DNA of 64,000 bases from an uncultured Clostridia bacterium (GTDB taxonomy: Bacteria; Bacillota; Clostridia; UBA1381), in NCBI GenBank assembly GCA_934489015.1, contig CAKSSN010000001.1:62001-126000 (forward strand). The letters are read 5' to 3'. Below the pieces are notes generated by a model. The model was not told the DNA's origin, searched no databases, and saw only the letters and a program-made list of their open reading frames with translations. This document shows, in pieces, positions 54,501-62,414 of the stretch (its first letter is position 1; the number at the start of each line of letters is the position of its first letter). The position numbers were made by a program, and so were the translations under genes.

Positions 54501-55247
54501 GTAGGCTATAAAAAGCTGCCGAATTTTTATACATATGAAAAAATCGGCGATATGCTCGATAAATATTCCTATTTGTATTCGCTTACGCCGGAGTCTGTCG
54601 AAAACGATGAGTTTAGGTATTCAAAGGATATACAGTATGCAAAGCTTGACATACAAAGACTCAGCGCATGGGCTTTGGGAGATGAGCAGGGAGCTAAGGA
54701 AGCGATATTTGTTAATACATCTGCAAATGCGGCAAATGTCAGTATTCCGTCAAAATCTTTAAAGAAGAAATGGTATTACGGAGCGTCAAGCTACGGCGGA
54801 AGCAATCCGCTTCCGGATTTTGCGGTTGACAGCGTTTATTGGGCTGAAGCTCCCGATAATATTCCGCTGCCGGACGAGGGTGAAGAGCCGTACTCGGATA
54901 CGCTTGAAATACCGCCGTACAGCGTGGTTATTGCGCAAATCGGTGGTATGCAGCTGCGTTTTTCCGATGTATCATATGACCTTGACGAAGAGCTGATTTA
55001 CTATGATGTGAGAACGTCTACCTATTCGGGACCTGCGCATTTGTTTACGGCGGTTTATGAAAACGGTAAGCTTTCGGATTTAAAGCTTACGGAAATTAAT
55101 ATAGAAAAGGATAAGAAAAATGAATTTAGTGCAGAGGTTCGCTTGGGCGAGGGCGATTTTGAAATTCATTCGTTTATTTTTAAACCTGATTGGTCGCTAA
55201 GACCGTTATCACCAAAAAATGTACTGCGTAAAGGAGGAAAGACATGA
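51564..55247 (+). CDS. Secreted glycosidase with novel domain and BIG2 repeats
   Basis: The 1227-residue protein has a signal peptide, one novel domain copy (~35-310; ends LVSNFDIWCG), a LamG-like domain (~315-500), BIG2-like Ig repeats (~505-690; SSSNPDYVSVNESSGRIVCGSKSG) and a TIM-barrel-type catalytic domain (~695-1135). The latter has FVEIMNEPY with Glu785 as likely acid/base and WFTEYGD with Glu916 as likely nucleophile, the clan GH-A layout. It resembles the GH39/GH51 zone but I cannot assign a family. The start is a TTG at 51564, seven bases after GGAGAAAG. It overlaps the next gene by four bases (ATGA). Confidence 0.82.
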   Translation: MKRIVALCIIFNIILSLAAVQLQKANAATAYTVNQQTDMDDTWSKVAVDAASDIKKWTFVPGNAVSPGWAEYTDYNSALSVEKSSEGVYSDVSSLSGNPRGRTGIYHKSVQANNGGRILQFTGGGYKNFAVTFDIQAVNTWKESSERKAIFDFGLIDDALPVSQLQSGYAGQNYIRLDGSVDMQKLTLPSGAAGKEISPRAAVINTKAAADYPDAAVVTKTDALTNLDYIESITENGSVTYYNQVINCKIVADGDVMSIYMKFEDADSWKHIISYSIASLQDIKKRFYLVCGGYQMLVSNFDIWCGAKVLADDFEYVEGTALHDDFKTDDLFWDTTKSDDPMRIENGVFVSDNGRTKCFASTNGRLWDNFCADINFSFLTNTDGNFSNGYVKFSVRDDGNKSMSFMINPDSIAAYRDGVRESSIAYKFIRNERYDLKIMAQSKAVTLYVKPQSEEEYTCIKNYQYDGQQAGKIKIETYHEKVGIYDFKVSDLNKQDFYFADSFVKIKPGTNRAVKPISRTGKEVKSVSYSSSNPDYVSVNESSGRIVCGSKSGVSTITALITASDGSTYTASYDAARVIPLTSFAFSKKHITLRVGETMNVRIDPNPSNVSNKQLIWTTDSPECIELVGDTELSRGIRALAPKMGITVTATSVEEADAKDMTAANISDSFTIDVIEQSSGSINRVFNLSSDAEREIPYYFWGAGTPVGGTRNSHLPYLRQIKPMSLRTCTSGLKTEDMFYMADQMDIPLVFATSMDDTPQQSIEAIRAAKEHTGDKTVFVEIMNEPYHLSAAEKVPTVQDYMSTVKIIYNAVKQQYGDGVKIGVSLLPYENDIVARASYEASGGKSSVRFGTWNTYIRDNPDSYDAVILHSYSSSSMNMTTADDLMEEFSQSCALEEAALALYREEFEGKDFWFTEYGDLPGFLLDNPNTSLKSRLQYMKSVGNSVGYIQKLFTLIQNNEVTMAAHHAFCDSQGFGIVDVGYKKLPNFYTYEKIGDMLDKYSYLYSLTPESVENDEFRYSKDIQYAKLDIQRLSAWALGDEQGAKEAIFVNTSANAANVSIPSKSLKKKWYYGASSYGGSNPLPDFAVDSVYWAEAPDNIPLPDEGEEPYSDTLEIPPYSVVIAQIGGMQLRFSDVSYDLDEELIYYDVRTSTYSGPAHLFTAVYENGKLSDLKLTEINIEKDKKNEFSAEVRLGEGDFEIHSFIFKPDWSLRPLSPKNVLRKGGKT

Positions 55248-58200
55248 GGGTGAAAAAGCTATTGTCTGTGATTTTATTGATAACATCAATTGCAGCTGTT
55301 TTTCAAAATAATGTGTCTGCGGTGCTGCCGAATTTCGGAAATACCGCAGAAAATACGTTTGACGAGGGCTCACAATTCGAGTATCAGTTTTATGAGGATT
55401 TTGCGCTCGGCAAGGTTGACTGGACTGGCGACGGAACGGCGGTGTCGAACGGTAAGATGACCTCCGGAAAGGGTTTTTCAAGTGCAACGCTGAAGTACGA
55501 TGCATATAAAAATTTTGAAGATATAATTGCTGAATTTAATTTTAAAATCACAACGTATCATAAGGAAGATAATTTTTTTGCATTTAACTTTCGCGACAAT
55601 TCGTTTAGTCTTATGGTAAGGCCTACCGGCTTTACCTACACGATTGTCGGAGGCTCGGAGCAAAAGCTTGCTGATTATAAAACAGAGGTTGATACGAACT
55701 ACAAAATGAAGGTTAAAGCTGTTGGCAACACTGCTGATATATGGATAAAAAAATTAACCGATGCCGACTGGACAAAAATAAGCAGTGTCAATAATGTTCC
55801 GAAAAAGCGCGGCGGCATAGGCTTTGTATCATATAATGCAGGCGTTGAGATTTCGGATATAACGGTGTGGAATATTTCTTCGGACCCTATAATCGTATCA
55901 AACAAAAGGGTTATAGACGATGTGGGAAATGAGGGAATGCTCACCGCAAAAAACAATACCGGATATGATATTGTATGGAAAAGCGACAATGAAGAGGTTG
56001 TAAAGGTTGAAGAAAACGGCAGCTACAAGGTATTAAGCGGCGGCTCTGCCGTAATAACGGCGTCAACGTCAAACGGCGAGTTTTCCGATACCGCAATATT
56101 CAGAGCCGTTACGCATATTAATGAGGTTTCATTTAATGCGGACGCTCTTGAAAGATATGTAGGCGAAAATACAAATCTGAGCGTAAACATTTCTCCTTCA
56201 AACGCGGATATAAAAACGCTTGAATGGACTGTGTCGGACGATACAATACTTGAGCTTCAGGGGTCTGATAATGCTCAGAGAACCGTTAAGGCATTAAAAA
56301 CCGGAACAGCCTCCGTAACCGTAAAATCGCTTGACGGCGGAAAAACTGCCGAGTGTGTGTTTACAATTACGGAAAAGAGCAAGCCCGACACCGATTATGT
56401 AAGTCTTACAATGGACGGAAGCGGATTTCCGATTGCTGAAAACATATTTGGAATGCATTACGGCGGCAATTTAAATACGGTAAATAATGCGGCGGCAACA
56501 ACGCCCGAAAGCTTGGCACAGGTGAATTATGTTACCAAAGAAGCTATGCACGGAATGAAGGCAAAAACGATCAGAGGCTGCCTGAGCGGAAGATGGAATT
56601 TTGAAAGCGGACTTTCTATTGACCCGACGCTGAGTAAAAACAAGACTCCGTATACTATTGCGGATCAGCTGGATTTTGCATCTGAAAACGGGTTTAATCA
56701 GATACTTGCGCTGCCAATGACGCTACCTGAGGAGGAGTATCCGGTAGACCGCCTTGTTGAGCTGGTTGTTGAGGCGAAAAAGCACGCTAAAGGCGGACGC
56801 CTTGATGTTGAGTTCGGAAATGAGTCGTATGCTATCGGCGAGGCAAAGCACGTTCCGACGGTAATAGAGTATGTTGAAAGATTAAAAGAATTTTATAAAA
56901 GGATAAAGGAAATTGATCCGGATATAAAGGTAGCCGTACCGCTGCTTGATTATCATACATGGGCGGTGCTTGCAGCCGACCCGAATAACTATCCGTCCGA
57001 TCTTGATAAAAACGCATATACTCAGGGCATAAGAGCAACATCATGGAATTCAATGCTCTGGGCAAATCAGGAATATTTTGACGCTATTGTAGTGCATTTG
57101 TACTGCGGACCGGGAAATTTCTCGGCTCTGCGCGAGAATGGTATGCTGGAGCGCCTTGCGGGAAATACATATTCTAAAATACCCGGAACGATAGTTCAAA
57201 GCGCACAGTTTAAAGACAAGGATATATGGGTTACCGAATACGGCGATTTGCCGAGCTATGTTTTCGGCGGAAGCACGGCGGAAAGATCGCGTCTTCAGTA
57301 TATGAAATCTCTCGGCAGCGGAATTGTATATGCCGGTGCGCTTATGGATTTCGTTAAGCTGAGAAATATTACGTATTCAAACTATCACTGCCTTATAGAC
57401 GGTCAGGGCTTCGGCGTATTCAATGAAGCGAATACAGATGCTGTTTTGCCGCTTTATTATGCGTTTGGGGGCGTCGGAAGGGTGCTTGATGAAAGCAGCT
57501 ATTATTACGGCGTAAATTTAGAGAGCGGAAAGGTTTTTTCACAGTCTACCGGTTCGGGCAAGGCAAAGCGTGTATTTGATATAGAGCAGGTGCGCGCGTG
57601 GGGCTTTGGCGACAAAAACGGAGTAAAGAAAATCGTGCTTCAGAATATTACCGAAAATCCGTGTGAGGTTTCGGTTAAGGATGTGCAGCTAAAGCCCGTA
57701 TGGGAGTATGCAAGCGATACGCCGTTTCCGGATTTCCTTGAGTATTCGGCGGATATTCCGTATTCCGCAATGCCGTCGGTTGTTCCCGAACCTAAGGATT
57801 TAGACGGAGAATTTTCCGACAAGGTTGTATTAAGTCCGTTTTCCTTAACCATAGTTGAGGTAAACGCAAGCGGTGAGATGCAGTTGTCAGAGGAGCTTAG
57901 AAATAAGCTTGAGAGAACGTCAATGGCGTGCGTTGGAAGCAAATGGGTTTACGGAAGAAATGCGTCAAGGAAAAAGGCAGATTTCTATAATGATTTAACA
58001 GCCGCATATGAAGAAAACGGTCATATTATGGTTCCGCTCAGAGCGCTCGGAGAAGCAAGCGAAGCGATTGTAAGATATATTGACGGTAATGTAACACTGT
58101 CGTTTTTGTGGGACACTGCGGAAATTTCCTTGAGTGACGGAACGTGTACATATGAAAAAGCTACTATTCCGGCAGATGACGGAATAATAGACTATGATAA

Positions 58201-58390
58201 AAAGGTATTGCCCGATAAGCTTACTCTTGCTCAAAAGGACGGAAGAGTATACATAGATGCAAAAGAGCTTGCAAATATTTTGGGTAAGGTGTATACCGAA
58301 TTACACGGCGGCATAGTTATTTTATCCGACAGTGAGCTTGAACTGACCGACAGCGATAAGCTCAGCATTTCAAATGAATTTAAAAGATAA
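55244..58390 (+). CDS. Secreted glycosidase paralogue with copper-amine-oxidase-like C-terminus
   Basis: The 1048-residue protein has a signal peptide, a LamG-like domain (~40-210), BIG2-like repeats (~225-380) and a catalytic domain (~390-890) clearly paralogous to that of the preceding gene: VEFGNESYAIGEAKHVPTV with Glu527 (acid/base) and IWVTEYGDLPSYV with Glu665 (nucleophile). The usual NEP reads NES here. Both enzymes share LQYMKS and QGFG motifs. The C-terminal ~130 residues match a copper-amine-oxidase N-terminal-like domain (ENGHIMVPLRALGEA), a frequent cell-wall-associated module in Clostridia. It lacks the novel domain. It is translationally coupled to the previous gene through the ATGA overlap. 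Confidence 0.82.
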   Translation: MRVKKLLSVILLITSIAAVFQNNVSAVLPNFGNTAENTFDEGSQFEYQFYEDFALGKVDWTGDGTAVSNGKMTSGKGFSSATLKYDAYKNFEDIIAEFNFKITTYHKEDNFFAFNFRDNSFSLMVRPTGFTYTIVGGSEQKLADYKTEVDTNYKMKVKAVGNTADIWIKKLTDADWTKISSVNNVPKKRGGIGFVSYNAGVEISDITVWNISSDPIIVSNKRVIDDVGNEGMLTAKNNTGYDIVWKSDNEEVVKVEENGSYKVLSGGSAVITASTSNGEFSDTAIFRAVTHINEVSFNADALERYVGENTNLSVNISPSNADIKTLEWTVSDDTILELQGSDNAQRTVKALKTGTASVTVKSLDGGKTAECVFTITEKSKPDTDYVSLTMDGSGFPIAENIFGMHYGGNLNTVNNAAATTPESLAQVNYVTKEAMHGMKAKTIRGCLSGRWNFESGLSIDPTLSKNKTPYTIADQLDFASENGFNQILALPMTLPEEEYPVDRLVELVVEAKKHAKGGRLDVEFGNESYAIGEAKHVPTVIEYVERLKEFYKRIKEIDPDIKVAVPLLDYHTWAVLAADPNNYPSDLDKNAYTQGIRATSWNSMLWANQEYFDAIVVHLYCGPGNFSALRENGMLERLAGNTYSKIPGTIVQSAQFKDKDIWVTEYGDLPSYVFGGSTAERSRLQYMKSLGSGIVYAGALMDFVKLRNITYSNYHCLIDGQGFGVFNEANTDAVLPLYYAFGGVGRVLDESSYYYGVNLESGKVFSQSTGSGKAKRVFDIEQVRAWGFGDKNGVKKIVLQNITENPCEVSVKDVQLKPVWEYASDTPFPDFLEYSADIPYSAMPSVVPEPKDLDGEFSDKVVLSPFSLTIVEVNASGEMQLSEELRNKLERTSMACVGSKWVYGRNASRKKADFYNDLTAAYEENGHIMVPLRALGEASEAIVRYIDGNVTLSFLWDTAEISLSDGTCTYEKATIPADDGIIDYDKKVLPDKLTLAQKDGRVYIDAKELANILGKVYTELHGGIVILSDSELELTDSDKLSISNEFKR

Positions 58391-58406
58391 TTAAGGGGGA
58401 TTTAGT

Positions 58407-59624
58407 ATGAAAAAAATAATATCGATAATAGCATCGGCAAGCATGGTATTGAGCGCAATGACTGCTCTGACAGTGTCTGTAAGTGCGGAAACGGCTTACA
58501 AGGATTTATACAGGCAGGCAAAAACGGACGATACATGGGTAAAGCTTGTTACGGACGCTGCGTCGGATGCGTCAAAATGGACATTTGTTTCGGGCAGCAG
58601 CGAAAAGCCGGGCTGGGCGTTATATACAGATTATAATGAAACTCTTTCGGCGGAGAAAACGGGTAAGGGAGTGCACAGCAATATAACTTCTCTTCCGAGA
58701 AATCCGCGCGGAAGAACAGGCATATACCATAAATCAATTCAGGCGGATACCGGCGGAAGAATACTTCAGTTTACCGGCGGAAGCTATAAAAATTTTGCCG
58801 TAACCTTTGATATTCAGGCGGTAAATACATGGAATGAAGAGGCAGGCCGCGCATCAAGATTTGATTTCGGACTTATTGATGAAGCATTGCCTGTTAAGGA
58901 GCTTCAGACCGACTATTCCGGACAAAATTATGTTCGTATGGACGGCACTGTTGATATGCAGGCACTGACGCTGCCTTCGGGAGCTGCGGGAGAGGAAATA
59001 TCGCCGCGTGCGGCCGTTATCAATACACAAACGGCGGCAGACTATCCCGGTGCTGAGGTTGTTACAAAAACCGACTCCGTAACGGGAGAGGAATATATCG
59101 AAAGTGTTACGGAAAACGGGAAAACAACCTACTGGAATCAGGTAATAAATTGTAAGGTTGTTGTTATAAATGACGTTATAAGCATTTACATGAAATTTGA
59201 GGATGCGGATAAATGGAAAAAGATTGAGAGCTACGGAATACCGAATAACGGCTTCGGTAAAATCAACAAAAGATTTTATTTTGTATGCAGCGGCTTCCAG
59301 AGCCTTGTTTCAAATGTTGATATTTGGGAAAATCCTTTGGAATTTTACGACGGCGAGGCTGTGTTTGAAAAAACAGACGGCGGATATACCGTAAAGGTCC
59401 CGTATAAAAATCATACCGGTGCGGCTCTGACGTCTATACTTGCGTCATACAAGGAGAGCGGCAGCTTTGAAAATGCGGTTGTATTTAATGCTGCAACAGG
59501 TGATAATACAGCGGAATTTAATGTTTTAAGCACATCGGATAATCCGGCATTCAGATTATTTACATGGAATGATACAAATGATATGACACCTCTTACGGAT
59601 GCATTAGTGCTTGCAGCTGACTAA
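58407..59624 (+). CDS. Secreted protein with one novel domain, no enzyme domain
   Basis: The 405-residue protein has a signal peptide (MKKIISIIASASMVLSAMTALTVSVSA), one copy of the novel domain (~40-310: NPRGRTGI, LQFTGGSYKNFAVTFD, FDFGLIDEA, YWNQVINCK, YMKFEDADKWKKI, SLVSNVDIWE) and the shared C-terminal module (~312-405) ending in FRLFTWNDTNDMTPLTDAL. It is the simplest form of the family and would be the best choice for defining the domain. AGGGGGA precedes the ATG; the upstream glycosidase ends 16 bases before. Confidence 0.85.
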   Translation: MKKIISIIASASMVLSAMTALTVSVSAETAYKDLYRQAKTDDTWVKLVTDAASDASKWTFVSGSSEKPGWALYTDYNETLSAEKTGKGVHSNITSLPRNPRGRTGIYHKSIQADTGGRILQFTGGSYKNFAVTFDIQAVNTWNEEAGRASRFDFGLIDEALPVKELQTDYSGQNYVRMDGTVDMQALTLPSGAAGEEISPRAAVINTQTAADYPGAEVVTKTDSVTGEEYIESVTENGKTTYWNQVINCKVVVINDVISIYMKFEDADKWKKIESYGIPNNGFGKINKRFYFVCSGFQSLVSNVDIWENPLEFYDGEAVFEKTDGGYTVKVPYKNHTGAALTSILASYKESGSFENAVVFNAATGDNTAEFNVLSTSDNPAFRLFTWNDTNDMTPLTDALVLAAD

Positions 59625-59638
59625 ATACATAGTTTATA

Positions 59639-59671
59639 ATCCCGTTAGTTGTTTTGCACAGCTAACGGGAT
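59639..59671 (+). terminator. Hairpin at the end of the secreted-protein run
   Basis: ATCCCGTTAG (59639-59648) and CTAACGGGAT (59662-59671) form a perfect 10-bp stem with a 13-base loop. The following bases are AT-rich but lack a real T-run, so it may terminate weakly, attenuate, or protect the 3' end of the upstream message. Confidence 0.5.
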
Positions 59672-59713
59672 ATTGTAAATTAATATATCTGAGAATTTTA
59701 AGAAAGAGTATTT

Positions 59714-61189
59714 ATGCCGATGAAAATTAATATAAATAAAGAAAAATCAAAAAAGCAGCTAAGCAGGCCATGGACTTTCGGAATAAATACCTGTCATGCG
59801 AAGCTTTGGCTGAGAGATGATCTGCCGCGCCACGCAAAAATCGCGTCCGAAAAGTGCGGATTTAAGTATGTCAGGTTTCATAACATATTATCTGAGGATT
59901 TGGGCGTATATACGGAAAATGAAAAAGGCGACCCGATTGTCTGCTTTGAAAAATTTGATTTAATATTTGATAAGGTTATTGCCTGCGGCTATCTGCCGTT
60001 TTTTGAAATAAGCTTTTGTCCGCCGAAGCTTTCGAGCGGAGATAGGCGGATATGCTTTTATAAGGCGGATATAACCGTTCCGAATTCGTTTGCTAAATGG
60101 TCATATTTAATTGAGAAAATCGCCGAACACGTTATTGAAAGATATGGCATAGGGTGCGTTGAAAAGTGGTATTTTGAGGTTTGGAACGAGCCTGATATAT
60201 TTTTCGACGGAACAATTGAAGACTATTTTGAGCTTTACGACTATACGGCGTGTGCAATAAAACGAGTGAATAAAAACCTGCGCGTCGGGGGACCGGCAAC
60301 GAGCAAGTGCTTGTGGATTAAGGAGTTTATCGAGCATATAGAAGCAGGCTCTGAGGTGACCGGATATAAAAGCGTGCCGTGCGACTTTATTTCCACTCAT
60401 GCATATCCGAGTGATCTTGCATTTTTAGACGGAGATTACAGCGATGTTTCGCTTCAAAGCTCAAATGTCATGCGTAAGCTCTACAGCAGGGTAAGGGAGC
60501 TTACGGATAATTCATCACTGCGCGGCAAGCCCGTTATTATGGGAGAGTGGAATTCGAGTGCCGGACCGCTTGCCGAAAATCATGATGAGAAAAATAACGG
60601 AGCATATATTGTAAAAATACTTGATGATGTAAAGGATATAATTGACGGCTCATTATACTGGAACCTGTCCGATATATATGAGGAGCCGGGTTTTCATTAC
60701 ACTCCGTTTCACGGAGGCTACGGACTTTTTAATGTAAATGATATTCCGAAAAGCAGCTTTAACGCCTTTTTCCTTTTAAATAAGCTTGACGGCAGCGAGC
60801 CGGAAGTTTTTTGGGAAAATAAAAAAAGCGGTATTGGCGCAATTGCGGCGGATAAGGACGGCGTTTTAAGAATTTTGCTTTATTACTATAAAGAGCCTGA
60901 TGAAAAGGTATCGGACGAAAAAGAAAGTATTGAAATTGAGATAACAGGAATAAAATCGGAGACGGCTGTGTGCCGCATCAGCAGCGTTGACAGTGAGGGA
61001 GGCAGCCCGTATGAATTATGGAACAGTACGGGAAGAGCCGACTATGTTAATGCGGAAATTTTAAATCATCTGTCAGCCGCGTCCGAATTACATAAAAGCA
61101 GTAAAATATTACACAAAAATGCTGCATACTATACTTTGACCGAACAATTGGAGCAGGGTGATATAAAGCTGCTTGAAATAATGTATTAA
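59714..61189 (+). CDS. Cytoplasmic GH39-like glycosidase
   Basis: The 491-residue protein starts without a signal peptide, so it should act inside the cell. The barrel carries FEVWNEPDIFF with Glu159 as acid/base and VIMGEWNSS with Glu278 as nucleophile, matching GH39 (beta-xylosidase/alpha-L-iduronidase) enzymes, together with the opening FGINTCHAKLWLRDD and KYVRFHNIL (a GH39 feature where the RxHxI/L motif follows strand 1). The C-terminal ~110 residues form a beta-sandwich. It probably cleaves oligosaccharides brought in by the ABC importer; xylose-, arabinose- or uronate-linked substrates are possible. Confidence 0.85.
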   Translation: MPMKININKEKSKKQLSRPWTFGINTCHAKLWLRDDLPRHAKIASEKCGFKYVRFHNILSEDLGVYTENEKGDPIVCFEKFDLIFDKVIACGYLPFFEISFCPPKLSSGDRRICFYKADITVPNSFAKWSYLIEKIAEHVIERYGIGCVEKWYFEVWNEPDIFFDGTIEDYFELYDYTACAIKRVNKNLRVGGPATSKCLWIKEFIEHIEAGSEVTGYKSVPCDFISTHAYPSDLAFLDGDYSDVSLQSSNVMRKLYSRVRELTDNSSLRGKPVIMGEWNSSAGPLAENHDEKNNGAYIVKILDDVKDIIDGSLYWNLSDIYEEPGFHYTPFHGGYGLFNVNDIPKSSFNAFFLLNKLDGSEPEVFWENKKSGIGAIAADKDGVLRILLYYYKEPDEKVSDEKESIEIEITGIKSETAVCRISSVDSEGGSPYELWNSTGRADYVNAEILNHLSAASELHKSSKILHKNAAYYTLTEQLEQGDIKLLEIMY

Positions 61190-61230
61190 AATTTAGTGTC
61201 ATACAAAATAATGATTATGGAGAGTACCGT

Positions 61231-62412
61231 ATGTATACAATGTTGGTTGTTGACGATGAATTGATTATCAGAAAAGGTATTGTGGAGAGCTACGACTGGA
61301 AATCTCTCGGCTTTGGCTGCGTGATGGAAGCGGAAAACGGGATACGTGCGCTTGAAATTGTCAGGGAAAAAGCACCGGATATAATATTAACGGATATACG
61401 TATGCCCGGCTGTGACGGCTTGATGCTTGCGGAAAGGGTGAGAGAAATTTCGCCCAAAACCGAAATTATAATAATGAGCGGCTACAATGAATTTGAGTAT
61501 GCCCGAAACGCGATGAAAATCGGGATTAAGGAGTTTCTTGTAAAGCCGACAAAAATTCAGGATATAGTCGATTCGGTTAAAAATGCCTTGTATGAAATAG
61601 AAATATCAACGGATATGAATAAAAAGGTGACAAAAACCTTTTTAAACGATTTGATTAATTCAAGAGTAACAGGCAGCGGCGAGCTGATGAATAAAATTCA
61701 TCTGAAAGTACATAATTCGCCCTTTGCGGTTGCGGTATTCAGCTACAGCCAATACGAAAACTCCGACTGGAACAGACTGCGTGACAAGGTATTGATAAGC
61801 TACGGCATAATGAATATTTTAGATGAGTTCTTTTCGGGAATAAGCAAGGAAATCTTTGAGGATAACTCGGGAAATGTGGTTCTTTTGGTTTCTTTAAATA
61901 TGATGATGGACAAATTTATAAGGCAGGTTGACGATGTAAGCCTGCAAATCGAAGAAGCGCTTAATATAATCGTCAGGGCAGGAATAGGCTGTGAGGTTGA
62001 AAGCTTATCCGATATAAGAGCCTCCTATCTTGAGGCGGTGGACAAAGCAACGAGCGAAGAGGAGGAGCAGCCGGAAGACAAGCAAACGCTTGAGTCTGTT
62101 CTCAACATGGCAAAAAAATATATTGACGATAATCTGGCACACGATGTATCTCTTAACACCGTTTCAAAATACGTAAATATGAATCCGAGCTATTTTTCAC
62201 GGTTTTTTCATAACAGAACGGGAATTAAGTTTTCAACCTATGTTGAGCATATCCGCATAAATAAAGCGAAAAAGCTTCTAAAGGACCCGGATATAAAGGC
62301 ATATGAGGTTGCAGAGCTTGTCGGATACGGTAATTCTCATTATTTCGGTCAGCTTTTTAAGAAATATACGGGACAGACAATTTCGGATTATCGAAAGCGG
62401 TTTTTGCCTTAG
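61231..62412 (+). CDS. AraC-type response regulator (YesN-like)
   Basis: The 393-residue protein has an N-terminal receiver domain (VVDDELIIRKGI; phospho-acceptor Asp55 in LTDIRMPGCDG; conserved Lys in LVKPT), a linker of ~150 residues, and a C-terminal AraC helix-turn-helix pair (VSLNTVSKYVNMNPSYFSRFF; AYEVAELVGYGNSHYFGQLFKKY). This is the architecture of regulators that switch on carbohydrate genes in Firmicutes. AraC-type proteins commonly bind direct repeats about 21 bp apart, which is what precedes the two giant genes. The histidine kinase gene follows three bases later. Confidence 0.93.
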   Translation: MYTMLVVDDELIIRKGIVESYDWKSLGFGCVMEAENGIRALEIVREKAPDIILTDIRMPGCDGLMLAERVREISPKTEIIIMSGYNEFEYARNAMKIGIKEFLVKPTKIQDIVDSVKNALYEIEISTDMNKKVTKTFLNDLINSRVTGSGELMNKIHLKVHNSPFAVAVFSYSQYENSDWNRLRDKVLISYGIMNILDEFFSGISKEIFEDNSGNVVLLVSLNMMMDKFIRQVDDVSLQIEEALNIIVRAGIGCEVESLSDIRASYLEAVDKATSEEEEQPEDKQTLESVLNMAKKYIDDNLAHDVSLNTVSKYVNMNPSYFSRFFHNRTGIKFSTYVEHIRINKAKKLLKDPDIKAYEVAELVGYGNSHYFGQLFKKYTGQTISDYRKRFLP

Positions 62413-62414
62413 GC

